DNA of 64,000 nucleotides from Ampullaceana balthica (taxonomy: Eukaryota; Mollusca; Gastropoda; Lymnaeidae), in contig CALYLW010000069.1 of the NCBI GenBank assembly GCA_944989445.1, positions 682,001 through 746,000 on the forward strand. The letters run 5' to 3'. This document shows, piece after piece, positions 12,280 through 23,722 of this stretch. Below the pieces are notes generated by a model that saw only the letters and a program-made list of their open reading frames with translations, did not search any database and had not been told where the DNA came from. A program made the translations under genes and the position numbers. Position 1 is the stretch's first letter. The number at the start of each line of letters is the position of its first letter.

Positions 12280-13214
12280 CAGGGTTGCCATATTGGCCTT
12301 TTTAAGGCCAAATTCTCAAAATTTGGCCTTTTTAAAGAGGTTTTGGCCTCAAAATTTTTGTGTGGCTTTTTGGCCTTTTTTCTTTAAAAAAAATAAATTA
12401 ATAATTTAAAAAAAAATATATATATAAAATATATATAAAAATAATCTTTATCACAAAAAATATATATTAAAAATTCGTCAATAAGTCAATAACCATATTA
12501 ATTATATTCTATTTTTGAATAGCTTAAGTGTATATTAGAGATTTAAAAGTTTTTTTTACAATTTTAACTAAGAGGCTATTAAGAAAAAGCCAGATATAGA
12601 ATGCAGCTCACACTTTTAGACGCTATTGTTAGAGTCAGGGCTGAGCCTTTGTTTACAAATAAATGCAGTAAGGGATTTCTCATGTCATCAAGAATGCTTG
12701 ATGACTTGACATCTGATAAAGTTTATAATAATACTGCAAATAGCAGTCTAGAGGAAAAGGATGACCTGAAACTTTTGTTTCAAATGTGTATGTTAGTATC
12801 ATATCTATTTATTTTGTGAGTACAACCATACATACGAACATTGGCATTTACACATTTATTATCCTTTTTCTCCTGGTTCTACCTTCATTTTAAATAGTTA
12901 AATAATTTTCAGCCGTTATGAGCCGTCCATAAATGACGTCACGCGATTTTGGTAGATTTTTCAATGTATTTTCATTCACCCCCCCACCCCTCGTCACTCG
13001 TAATCAAGAGCTAGACCCTTTCAATATGACGTCACAGTTCTTAAAAGCACCCTCCCCCTCGCCATACATTGCCACAAATCTGCGAACCCTCCCGCCCCCT
13101 AGGTGCGTGACGTCATTTTTGTTGACATTTTTCATCTAACATAAGTTTGGCTTTTTTTGGCCTTTTTTGGCAGTCAGTTTGGCCTTTTACTCAAATTACA
13201 ATCTGGCAACCCTG
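12280..13214 (+). mobile_element. hAT-like non-autonomous element, copy 2
   Basis: A 935-bp inverse copy of 5657-6543 with ends CAGGGTTGCCATATTGG and CAATCTGGCAACCCTG. The flanks ATGCTGAG and TTGCTGAG suggest a worn 8-bp target duplication with a short insertion at the right junction. It carries the same internal frame and the same GGCCGTCCATAAATGACGTC block. The differences from copy 1 are point changes and small indels, so the two are independent insertions or an old inverted duplication; the distinct flanks favour independent insertion. Confidence 0.82.
12601..12819 (+). pseudogene. Conserved small reading frame in hAT-like element, copy 2
   Basis: Begins MQLTLLDAIVRVRAEPLFTN and stays close to the 6.2-kb copy through the SSLEEKDDLKL segment, then ends a few residues after a GTATGTTAGTATC donor-like sequence. 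Conservation of frame between two non-adjacent copies suggests the ancestral element encoded this segment. Function unknown; likely an exon remnant of a hAT-type protein. Confidence 0.45.
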
Positions 13215-13990
13215 AATTGCTGAGTATGTGTTGGTAAAAAGTGAGTGCATGATATAGTAGGTTTTAATATAAAAGAAGTAGATGTTATTATAAATAAGGT
13301 GTCATTACAAAGTAGGTGTGTTTAAAATAGTGTATAATTTATTTTAAGACGTATACACCAAGTATGTGTAAAACAGATGTGTTCATGAAGTGTCCATGAA
13401 ACAATACTACCGCCCCCCCTCCCGACTCCCGACCATTCGTTATTGCCCAATCATTGTATGGTCACAGTACAACACGTATCACGGACTAGGCATCATGCTG
13501 ATGGGCCGCCAAATAATATCTCAGCACTAAGAGAATCCGTGTACCGCAAGAAAACACTTTAGACCGACACACGACAAGGGAAGCCCGCCTAGCCGGCCCT
13601 TTGATGTCCTAAATCTGACCAGCTGCCAGCCAACAACCATCAAGGGCTCATTTTGGGAGACAGGGCTAATGTCACCGAGATCACAGGACCTTCTCATGTC
13701 CACTAACTTGTCATCAGTTCCCTGTTATATGTTGAAACAGAGGTTCTCAAAGGTACAAAGAGCTCATTAAAAGTTTATTTCTTGGTTTACCAAATAGACT
13801 GAAGCTTTCATTTCTATTCTCACGTAACTTTTAAACAGATTTACTCATGCACGTCTGACGTATGGCATCTTTGGCCTTTACATTTTTCCTGAAATTCCAC
13901 TTAGGTTTTAAATTAAAGAAGAATTTTCAGTTCTACAGAGAATTTCACTCAACACCAATTGAAACGTTTTCAGTGACCTTTTAGACCGTG
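13215..13990. other. Unassigned DNA
   Basis: No frame, array or terminal repeat can be supported between the hAT-like element and the 23-bp satellite. Confidence 0.45.
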
Positions 13991-14599
13991 TTTTAAATTC
14001 TTTTGGGACGTTGGTTTAAATTCTTTTGGGACGTTGGTTTAAATTCTTTTGGGACGTTGGTTTAAATTCTTTTGGGACGTTGGTTTAAATTCTTTTGGGA
14101 CGTTGGTTTAAATTCTTTTGGGACGTTGGTTTAAATTCTTTTGGGACGTTGGTTTAAATTCTTTTGGGACGTTGGTTTAAATTCTTTTGGGACGTTGGTT
14201 TAAATTCTTTTGGGACGTTGGTTTAAATTCTTTTGGGACGTTGGTTTAAATTCTTTTGGGACGTTGGTTTAAATTCTTTTGGGACGTTGGTTTAAATTCT
14301 TTTGGGACGTTGGTTTAAATTCTTTTGGGACGTTGGTTTAAATTCTTTTGGGACGTTGGTTTAAATTCTTTTGGGACGTTGGTTTAAATTCTTTTGGGAG
14401 GTTGGTTTAAATTCTTTTGGGACGTTGGTTTAAATTCTTTTGGGACGTTGGTTTAAATTCTTTTGGGACGTTGGTTTAAATTCTTTTGGGACGTTGGTTT
14501 AAATTCTTTTGGGACGTTGGTTTAAATTCTTTTGGGACGTTGGTTTAAATTCTTTTGGGACGTCGGTTTAAATTCTTTTGGGACGTTGGTTTAAATTCT
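13991..14599. repeat. Homogeneous 23-bp satellite, about 26 copies
   Basis: Perfect or near-perfect direct repeats of TTTTGGGACGTTGGTTTAAA plus TTC. I see only two substitutions inside the array (GGGAGGTT near 14398 and GACGTCGG near 14563). Uniformity this high points to recent expansion. Non-coding. Confidence 0.96.
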
Positions 14600-15266
14600 G
14601 TCACATAGCAGATTTTAAATGTATAAATAGATCCTCATGAAGGGTGTATAGGGCTTGTCATTCCTAAGACCGGAAAACGTCATAGCCCATTGGTTCATAT
14701 GCTATCTTTTTAGAACTTAAGGTCAAACTTTTCTGAAATATCCGTAACAACATTGTATTTTGTTACATTGATCTCACTGAACTGAAAACGATCTTCTTGG
14801 TGCAATTTTGTGGGGGGGGGGAATCTTCACACTTAGTTTTGCAGCTGAATAAAATAGTAAAGTGCAGAGGACTTACAATTACTTAAATAAGCCTGAACAT
14901 TTTAAAAGGTGAGTCTAAGTGGTCGTTCGACAGTCGTAAACAGTAGTACTATCACTAATCCTAGTATTAGATTTGTATAGTCTTACTAGCATTAGTAGTA
15001 GAAGTATTATCATTATCATTTTTATTACTATTATCTAAAAACAAACTTAGTACTTAGTCTTTTAAAAGAATTAGACATCTATATATATAATTATCTACGG
15101 ATAAACTTAAAACCCTGCATAAGTATGAATAAAAATCATGAATGAACGAGCGAACGGTCCTGAATCTAGAGTCACTATTACATTTTCATAATCCATACGC
15201 GCAAGGACGTTCTAGTTCACATACTATAATATATCATTGAATGTAACATCATATATTCATTTAAAA
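14600..15266. other. Unassigned AT-rich DNA
   Basis: Contains a G run at 14812 and degenerate TA/AT repeats near 14950-15080. No gene supported. Confidence 0.45.
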
Positions 15267-15470
15267 CTAGTGTATCACCCGTCAAAAATGACGGAAGTTT
15301 TCAAAATAAATACACATCAGATTAAAATATAACGTAATACAGAACTTTCATTTATTTCATTTATTTTTTATTTTATTCATTAATTTCTCTATTGAACAAT
15401 TTTATGCGGACGTTCGAAAAGAGTTATTTTTGGTGCAGTAATTTGGTGCTCTGCTAATAGTATAATGAAA
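15267..15470 (-). mobile_element. Helitron remnant (family H2), 3' end
   Basis: Read on the minus strand it ends with the hairpin CCGTCATTTTTGACGG, ten bases, then CTAG followed by T, the classical Helitron 3' terminus. The same hairpin and flanking words (TTTTATGCGGACGTTCGAAA region) recur at 54.78-54.95 kb on the plus strand. The right part (GGTGCAGTAATTTGGTGC) is shared with family H1. The 5' end is not identified. Confidence 0.7.
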
Positions 15471-15578
15471 AAATGTTTACAATGTACAAGTTGACTCCTC
15501 GGTACTTCTAGAAGTTACCTAATTATAAACAGATTCTATTAATAGATTTCCGCCATGATGTGACAAGCCTTATGTTAC

Positions 15579-15704
15579 GGCTAAAGCCCGAAGTTCGGCC
15601 ATTTCGCGATTTGGCCTACAAGTCTGGCCAAAGCCCGAAGTACTTACAACTAACAATTGTATTTCGGGCTTTGGCCGGCCTTATCCTTGGCCAAAGCCCG
15701 ATGT
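15579..15704. repeat. Cluster of four 16-bp motifs in both orientations
   Basis: GGCTAAAGCCCGAAGT (15579), GGCCAAAGCCCGAAGT (15627), its inverse ATTTCGGGCTTTGGCC (15661) and GGCCAAAGCCCGATGT (15689). Spacing is 48, 34 and 28 bp. The inverse copy can pair with either neighbour to give a GC-rich hairpin. It may be the end of an unidentified transposon or a protein-binding cluster. Confidence 0.6.
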
Positions 15705-15780
15705 TGTGTGGAAGACTGCCCGGTTAGCGGCTCATCTGTCGCTTCTGGTGTGTTGTCGTTTAAGTGGTAGGAATAAAACA

Positions 15781-15990
15781 AACCCTTAAAAACAAAGTTT
15801 TTGACTATAAATCACTTATATATGAGACATAACTAACAGTATTGATTATTTTCAAACGCGACAAACATTTACAGACTGAATCTGTCTTAACTCAACTTTG
15901 CTTCATAACCCTGGGGGTGAGGGTGGGGGTGGGTGGGGGGGGGAGAGGAGAAAAGTCTGGTCACCGATCGCTTGTACTTCGAGACTGAAA
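15781..15990 (-). mobile_element. Fragment of Helentron-like family 2
   Basis: Inverse match to 61.72-62.01 kb: shares the AGTCAAAAACTTTGTTTTTA end (seen here inverted), a conserved middle around ATTTTCAAACGCGACAAACA, and a G-rich tract at 15910-15955 with GGGGGTGAGGGTGGGGGTGG. Only the 3' part is present. Confidence 0.65.
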
Positions 15991-17363
15991 ATAATAAATG
16001 TATATTTCCGTCTCTCCTTATTATTTAATTTTTATCCACGTGAAGCTATGCACGAATTTAATTATTTAAACTAAAATATTATTGATTTTATTCCTGCTGA
16101 AAACAATGGCAAAACTGAGGAAGGAATTTAAATGTTGGTTAATCAAATCAGGGCCATTGTTTCTGTTCCTTTCTAAAATGACAATCTTAATCTTGATGTC
16201 TAATAATAGTTTCAAAGTTGACCTCTTCACTTTGTATCTCGTGGGTATGTGATGGCAATGGGTAAAAACCAATCTTCTTATCAGTTCCATTAGCTTGTTA
16301 GAATCAATGAGACAAATAATACACTACGTCTTCACACTTAATATCATTTGTTAGGCTGAGAAAAGGAGGTTGGGGGCGAATTTGTGTGTGTGTTTGTGAT
16401 CTCTATGTGTATACATGTGTGGGGGTGTATGTTTGTATTTTTTGCCTACGATTAACCCCTTTTTACACCCCGAATGACTTGTAGCCAAACTAACTGCTTC
16501 ATGTAACCTGTTTTTAGCAGCAATCTTAAAACTTTTAATCCTTCTCTGTTACGGCATTACAGTACTTTTACCCCTTTAGTTTTTTTTTATTTTAAACTAG
16601 CTTTATCTAGTTCAAAAAATAATTGTTAAAAATCCACTTTATTATCATTGCCGATGTTAAACCAAAGTGGTTTGTTAACATCGTTGTTATATATACGCTC
16701 TGGATCTGTTAGCCCCTACACTCAGTTTTGCAAAAGTGCCATCATAATAGGAGCCTAGCTGATGTAGCTATAGTTGTGAAAACACTACTTCAAAGTCGGT
16801 CGTACTCAGTCGCTAACAATATTGTAGGGCGTGCTTAACTAAAAGACCAGGAGAACATTAACAAGGGCGGTGTCAATGGCCGGCACGTCTTGAAAGTCTT
16901 ATATAAGATAATTTAACAATGCGGTTGGTAATACTAAGATCATAAGGGGAATACTAAACTTCGAAGAGATGGGTCATGAAGAGGTCAGCGAACCTGAACA
17001 CAAAGAGAAAGTATGTAAAGCAGCCTATAAGGAGGGGGAAGGGGATACATTTGGCAATCACCCCCCCCCCAAACCACCTCAACACTTATTTCAACACAAA
17101 TGAGAGCCATCCTATCTCACCGTCTCACATGTTACTGGCCAGTTAGTGGTCAGATAAAATTAATAAATTACATAAGACACAAACTACAAGGGTCATTCAA
17201 AGAAGTTGACCCGGGTGGGGGATTTCGTATGAAGGAATCATTCAAAGAAAACAGAAGATAAAAGGGACTTCACCCAAAAAAATTTGAAGAAAATTTGTCG
17301 AGTAATGTGAGTGAGCAAAGTAGAATGTTAAAGACTTGAAAAAGGGAATGATCAGGAAAACTG
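15991..17363. other. Unassigned DNA
   Basis: Short frames such as 16066-16290 (minus) have no domain features. A C run lies at 17061. Nothing else identifiable. Confidence 0.4.
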
Positions 17364-17999
17364 TCTGGCACCTTAGAAATGTGGAGTTTGTGTTTGTCGG
17401 GCACCTAAGAAATGCGGAGTTTGTGTTTGTCGGGCACCTATGAGAAATGTGGAGTTTGTGTTTGTCGGGCACCTAAGAAATGTGGAGTTTGTGTTTGTCG
17501 GGCACCTAAGAAATGTGGAGTTTGTGTTTGTCGGGCACCTAAGAAATGTGGAGTTTGTGTTTGTCGGGCACCTAAGAAATGTGGAGTTTGTGTTTGTCGG
17601 GCACCTAAGAAATGTGGAGTTTGTGTTTGTCGGGCACCTAAGAAATGTGGAGTTTGTGTTTGTCGGGCACCTAAGAAATGTGGAGTTTGTGTTTGTCGGG
17701 CACCTAAGAAATGTGGAGTTTGTGTTTGTCGGGCACCTAAGAAATGTGGAGTTTGTGTTTGTCGGGCACCTAAGAAATGTGGAGTTTGTGTTTGTTGGGC
17801 ACCTATAAGAAATGTGGAGTTTGTGTTTGTCGGGCACCTACGAAATGTGGAGTTTGTGTTTGTCGGGCACCTAAGAAATGTGGAGTTTGTGTTTGTCGGG
17901 CACCTAAGAAATGTGGAGTTTGTGTTTGTCGGGCACCTAAGAAATGTGGAGTTTGTGTTTGTCGGGCACCTTTAAGAAATGTGGAGTTTGTGTTTGTCC
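17364..17999. repeat. 33-bp satellite, about 19 copies
   Basis: The direct repeat unit is AAGAAATGTGGAGTTTGTGT plus TTGTCGGGCACCT. Because 33 is a multiple of three, frames stay open on both strands: a Cys-rich 11-mer (KCGVCVCRAPK) and NVEFVFVGHLR on plus, PTNTNSTFLRC on minus. Three-base insertions near 17443 and 17804 and a two-base one near 17970 shift the frames. No signal peptide, splice site or unique flanking coding sequence supports expression. Confidence 0.95.
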
Positions 18000-19740
18000 G
18001 ATAATTGGAGCAGCCCACGCATGTTTTTTTAAATAAAAAATTCAATAAATAAAAAGTTAATTGTAAATGGGAGTTAATTAGATCCGGGTACATCCGCCTG
18101 TTTATCTCATTAGTATAAATTTACAACTTATGGATCACGTGTTAGGAAATAATTCAATGAAATTGTCTCAGTGCGTTGTTACCGCTCTAGGAGCACTTTG
18201 TAAAATATTGGCAGATTATTAATACTGCCAGAGGCGTATTTGCAAAAATAAATGTTTTGAAGTAAAATCTCAAATCAATTGTAAACGGTTTTTTTTTAAA
18301 ATGTTAAATTTTACATTTTTTAAAAACTTTAAATTTAAAAAAAGAGACGATTTTCAACAACAGACAGACACTCAAATTAAAATCTTATTATAAAGTTTTA
18401 TACTTTACAAGGAGCAAACTCAAAATACTTTAAAAAGGAAAGTCATTTAAAATGTAGTGTATTCACAAACATGACAACCAATCGAAGATATTAATTAAAC
18501 GCTTTATGGTATGTACTTCTAAAGAACATTCGGTAATGTATTCCCCAGTCTAACACTAGGTACGCCCTAGGTCTCTGGCTATTCTGCACCTAACGCACCA
18601 ACACATGTCAACTAAGCACCAGCTTTTGTATGTCTAGGGTGGCGGGAAAATGAAGACACCGGGTCTGAAGCACACACGGCAGGCAGGAATTAAAAGCAAA
18701 CTTGATGTCTAACAGTAACAACAAAAACAATTGATTTCTTTAGACGCGCCCCATCCCCTACCACAGGCGATACGCCCCCCCCCCTACCCGGCCGCACGTT
18801 TCCTTGTTTTCACGCCCAACACCAATTACGTTCGCAAACTTCAGACCACAGCTGACGGAGGACACAGATAAATAAAAGGCCAAGAAGTGAGGCCAGCACC
18901 GAGAAACGGAAAAGACAAAACACGCGGTATGGAGGAGGGATCGATCAATGAATAATTACGACATTAAAAACAAAAAAGTTTCTCAAACACCGACATTGTT
19001 TCTACTTATTTTTCTTTAATAAAAAATCCAAAAAAAAATCCGCACCATGTTGCATTTTCACACTTGTGCACGCCTGTCCAACAATGGAAGTCGGTAGAGT
19101 CCACACAAGTTCAGCAACAACCGAGGGGAGACAATTAAAATGAGCCCGGGTCTAATCATCCCCCTTAGCTCGCTTTATAGATTGACGTAATTTGAAAGTA
19201 TCAATCCCATGCCTCTTAGCGCCAGTCATTCTGTTTGCTGTTCCGGCCTTGTTTTCTTCTCCCCTCTTGCCGCATCTTGGCCAACCCGCTTGAAGGGGAG
19301 AAAACAAACACACACACACACAAGAACTTTCCTGAACTCTTTTTTTCTCCCCTCATAGCTTAATAGCATTTAATTGGTATAATTGAAAGGTTTTGACAAG
19401 TTCGCAATGTGTGTTGCTGATATTGTTCCTTGGCCCTGTCCCATGTCTGAGTTATTAGCTCATGATATGTAATTACGATGCTGGGTCAGGGGGCCTCATG
19501 TGAGACGTTTAACTCCCCACAGCACCTTGTTGATTTTTTTTTACATGGCCCCACTCGAATCTCCTCCCCCACCCCACCCCAGGCGACAGCCACCACTTCG
19601 CCGAAGCAGCATCCCCGCCCTTATGTATAATGCCACGGTATTTGTGTAGTGTTTATTGACAGGTAACTTGGGTCGTGCGCAGCTGAGCTGATTCCTATCG
19701 ACCAAACAACCAAACAGAAGATGTGACAACGGTGTATCAT
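18000..19740. other. Unassigned DNA
   Basis: AT-rich to 18540, then more balanced composition to 19740, with a CA run near 19310. No frame with recognisable features and no terminal repeats. Confidence 0.4.
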
Positions 19741-19744
19741 GGGC

Positions 19745-20285
19745 TGTACGGGGCTTCACTCAGGGCAATCTACGTGGTCCTCACAAATAGAACACGTGAC
19801 AACGGTGTACGGGGCTTCACTCAGGGAAATCTACGTGGTCCTCACAAATAGAACACGTGACAACGGTGTACGGGGCTTCACTCAGGGAAATCTACGTGGT
19901 CCTCACAAATAGAACACGTGACAACGGTGTACGGGGCTTCACTCAGGGAAATCTACGTGGTCCTCACAAATAGAACACGTGACAACGGTGTACGGGGCTT
20001 CACTCAGGGCAATCTACGTGGTCCTCACAAACAGAAGATGTGACAACGGTGTCTAGGGCAATCTACGTGGTCCTCACAAACAGAAGATGTGACAACGGTG
20101 TCTAGGGCAATCTACGTGGTCCTCTCAAACAGAAGATGTGACAACGGTGTCTAGGGCAATCTACGTGGTCCTCACAAACAAGATGTGACAACGGTGTCTA
20201 GGGCAATCTACGTGGTCCTCACAAACAGAAGATGTGACAACGGTGTCTCGTTGGCTGTGCAACGAGCGTCACTCAGGGCAATCTA
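19745..20285. repeat. Minisatellite with 61-bp units then 49-bp units
   Basis: The first block has units of about 61 bp (CACGTGACAACGGTGTACGG, then GCTTCACTCAGGGAAATC and GTGGTCCTCACAAATAG). From about 20030 the units shorten to about 49 bp by loss of the GGGGCTTCACTC part, with CACGTG changed to GATGTG. A longer form returns at the end near 20250-20285, so a deletion variant spread inside an older array. Confidence 0.9.
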
Positions 20286-21960
20286 CTTGGTACTCAGTCC
20301 TCAGTACTGTCAACAGAATTTACAGCTGAAAATTCAAATAGTTTTTTTAACGGCCTTCTAAGTCATCTTAATGTTACAGTGCTGATTTGAATAACATTGC
20401 CTTAAATGTCGAGCTGTTATTTTTCCTTCTCAAATAAAATTTTATGTTTCGATTCAAGCAGTCATAGAATCATCACAAAAGTAATTTATATGAGCTATTA
20501 ATGATTTCTAATTAAGTTTTCGTATAGACGTCTTTAAGTTATTACTATTTATTAAACGAAATCCAATGCGATGTCTATAAGATTATAATAATTGATGCAA
20601 TACAAAATTAAGTGACAAATATTTTTTTTTCCATAATGTCAAAGTGATAATATAAATATATTTATGCATACAAATATGAAGGATAAAACCAATCACCATG
20701 CTATAACACCATCATCATGAGTGGCACCACATTCCATCTAATGCTCTGATCTGCTACACAAATATATTTCGTTTGATCGATTAGTCGTTTTTCACCGTCA
20801 TGCATGTGACCCGGCTGACGATATCCTTCTCAAATGTCTCATTTCATCTCAGTCTTAGTCGACCCGTGACCCTACTGCCCCCTGGTCTTTGTCTTTAGGT
20901 CACTTAATCCTCAAACAAAAAAAAACAAATTGTCAGTGTTTCATTGCGAAAACGTTGCATGAAGTTAACATTTTCTGATTATATGACAAATGAGATCGTA
21001 TTATGTCCCTTATGTCGTATTACCTTATGTGACAGTCGAGGTAAGGGGAGCTAACGGCCTCAGTCCCACGGACACGGTCCTGAACAGCTGAAATTATCCA
21101 AACAAGTCTCATAATTTGATCGCTGCACCGAGGACAAAAGGGCCTCCAGCCAGACGACTCCATCCGACACCGGAGCTCAACTCTGACACATGACACACGG
21201 GCATTCGATGACAATCGTGGTATTGAACAAATGCAGTCATCAGCACCAATTGATTGGATTTATCGCACAAAGTCGATCAGTCCCATTGATTATTTGGAGG
21301 TTTTGTTCCCATGATAATATCAAACCACAGATCCTGTATGCAGTGTTTTTTTCCTGCCTTAATTATGAACATAATACAATATTAATGTATATATATTTAT
21401 TCTACTAGTATTCTTTTCCGCAGACTTTTACCCTGAAATTGAAACACACAAATGATCTCTTTAGATTGAGTGCCATGAAAACAACGTGCCAGTTTACTAT
21501 TGCTCTGGCATTGAGCCTCTTACAAGCTGGTGTTTTAATTTGTATGTTCATCAACTCTCCAGCCATACGGTCAGCACATATCAACTGTCCAATTTATTTA
21601 AGTCCATGTCGCTCAGTGTTTATTTGATCCAGCGTCCAACAGTTTCAAGACTAAATTTGTTGGTATTCCCCAGGGGCTTCTTTCCTTGTTACTTTAACAA
21701 CTTTTCGATTATGTAAACAAATTATTGTAATAAAACAGTGAAGTTACACTGAAAAAAATAAATAACTCCTCCATTAAACGATTCGTATTCAAATTTATAC
21801 AATCTGCCCGTTTAAAGCAATGTTGGTAAAAATGAAATTGCTGTAAACTAATGAAAAATGTGGTGCAATTTTTATTTCATTCCAATTCTAATATACATAC
21901 TAAAAATAATAAACGGTATGTTAATATGTTGGTTTAGTCACGTGTCATCGATTCCCCCAC
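20286..21960. other. Unassigned DNA
   Basis: AT-rich with scattered short frames (21020-21716) that show no family features. No arrays. Confidence 0.4.
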
Positions 21961-21962
21961 TA

Positions 21963-22993
21963 TCTTATCTTATCTGTTTACAGACGCTCCTTCTATACAG
22001 AAGATTATTGCGTCCTACGCTTATCTATGGTTTGTGTTTAGTCCTGCATTTTTATTAGAGATTTAAATGTTGATAAAGTGTTGGTTTTCCTGGATTCTTC
22101 AGGCAACCCATTCCACGCCCGAATTCCGGACGGGAAGAAGGAAAACTTGTATGTGTTTGTTCTTGCATACGGAATAAGAAAGGTGTTTTTATCCTTATGT
22201 CTATCTGAGGGTTGTATTAAGTTATCTTTGTGGTGTATTTCTAAATTAGAATTAATTGCTTTATGTATGATTACTACTTTGCTCTTGGTTCTTCTATCCT
22301 CTAGTGTTTCAAGGTTTAATGATTTAACTAATGGTGTTATTCTTGTCAGTTTCGAATATTCTCCAGTAATGAATCTGGCAGCTCTTTATTGAATTTGTTC
22401 TAATTTATCAATGTTTTCTTTGGTGATGGGTCCCATACAGAAGATGCATATTCTAGTACAGGTCTCACCAAAGTGAGGTAGCATTTTAGTTTTATATCTC
22501 TATTACATTTGTTAAAGTTCCTTTTTATAAAGCCTAAGGTTTTGTTTGATTTTTTAATATTTTCATTGACATGGGGATTCCATGATAGTTTCTCATTTAT
22601 TAAGACTCCTAAGTATTTTGCATCTTTAGTTTGGGTCAGTTCTTTTCCATGAATGTAATGTTTTGAATTTATTTGTTTCTTTTTCTTTGTTACTCTTAAC
22701 AGTTGACACTTTTCTGGGTGGAAAGACATACTCCAGTTAGTTTCCCATTTTATCAATTCATCTAAGTCTTTTTGTAAAATTTTGCTATCTTGTTCTGATT
22801 TAATTGTTCTATAGATTATACAATCATCAGCAAATAACCTAACTTTTGTACCTGTTGAGATGTTGTTGGGTAAATCATTTATATAAATTAAAAAGAGTAA
22901 GGGACCTAGCACAGTTCCTTGTGGAACTCCTGAGTTAACCTTTATTGGTGCAGATTTAGATCCATTAATTATAACTCTTTGGTGTACATACTG
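21963..22993 (-). pseudogene. 5'-truncated LINE (Jockey/CR1-like) with reverse transcriptase
   Basis: The minus strand encodes the C-terminal part of a non-LTR reverse transcriptase. In order it shows the SGVPQGTVLGPLLFLIYIND block, the catalytic FADD box, the MSFHPEKCQLLRV segment and the YLGVLI segment (22400-22993). After one frameshift, the thumb and tail follow (AARFITG, then FSFFPSGIRAWNGLP) and end at a stop at 22038-22040; one further in-frame stop lies near the shift. The sequence beyond the stop holds a conserved 3' UTR with GATTATTGCGTCC (inverse: GGACGCAATAATC) and a short GATAA-repeat tail at 21963-21975. The 5' two-thirds, including the endonuclease, is missing, as after incomplete reverse transcription. 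Related pieces lie at 31.5, 35.9, 45.7 and 56.3-59.9 kb. Confidence 0.93.
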
Positions 22994-23320
22994 TTAAACG
23001 TTAAAAATATTTTTACAGTTATCTTTGACTTAACCAACTCAATGGCGTGAAACATTTTTTTTTAAAAATCGTGGGACGTCTGTCTCATTCGCCCAATCTA
23101 TCGATGAGATAAACATTGAACATCTCGTTCACAAAATAAACTAAAGAACAGAATAGTTTCCCTCTCCAATTTCAACTCAGATTAATTAAATTTTATTTAA
23201 GCTATTGTCTTCTTTCATATCAATTGAAAAACCCTCTTACCTATGTGAGGATCTTTGGCCTAATATGCAACAACAAAACCTGAAGTTGTTCTTTACTTTT
23301 GAGCTTCAACTCAAACCCTT
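22994..23320. other. Unassigned DNA
   Basis: Sequence upstream of the LINE truncation point. No frame or repeat assigned. Confidence 0.45.
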
Positions 23321-23722
23321 CAAACATTGTTTAGGTTTTACCAAAGGATAAAAATTAGACTATTTGAATACAACATTGTTCAGGTTTTACCAAAGAACTA
23401 AATAAGACTATTTGAATAAAACATTATTAAGTTTTACCAAAGGACCAAATTAGACTATGTGAATACAATATTGTTTAGGTTTTAACACAGGACCCAAAAG
23501 ACTATTTGTATACAATATTGTTTAGGTTTTACCAAAGGACCCAATAAGACTATTTGAATACAATATTGTTTAGGTTTTACCAAAGGACCCAATAAGACTA
23601 TTTGAATACAATATTGTTTAGGTTTTACCAAAGGGCCCAATAAGACTATTTGAATACAATATTGTTTAGGTTTTACCAAAGGACCCAATAAGACTATTTA
23701 AATGCAACATTGTATAGGTATT
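23320..23722. repeat. 48-bp minisatellite, about 8 copies
   Basis: The unit contains AAGACTATTTGAATACAATA then TTGTTTAGGTTTTACCAAAGGACC. The first units are more diverged than the central ones. 48 bp is in register with codons, hence the minus-strand frame with VKPKQYCIQIV repeats, which is not a gene. Confidence 0.92.

Noticed and set aside
13991..14599. CRISPR-like array of 23-bp direct repeats
   Set aside because: No spacers between units, no cas genes, eukaryotic context.
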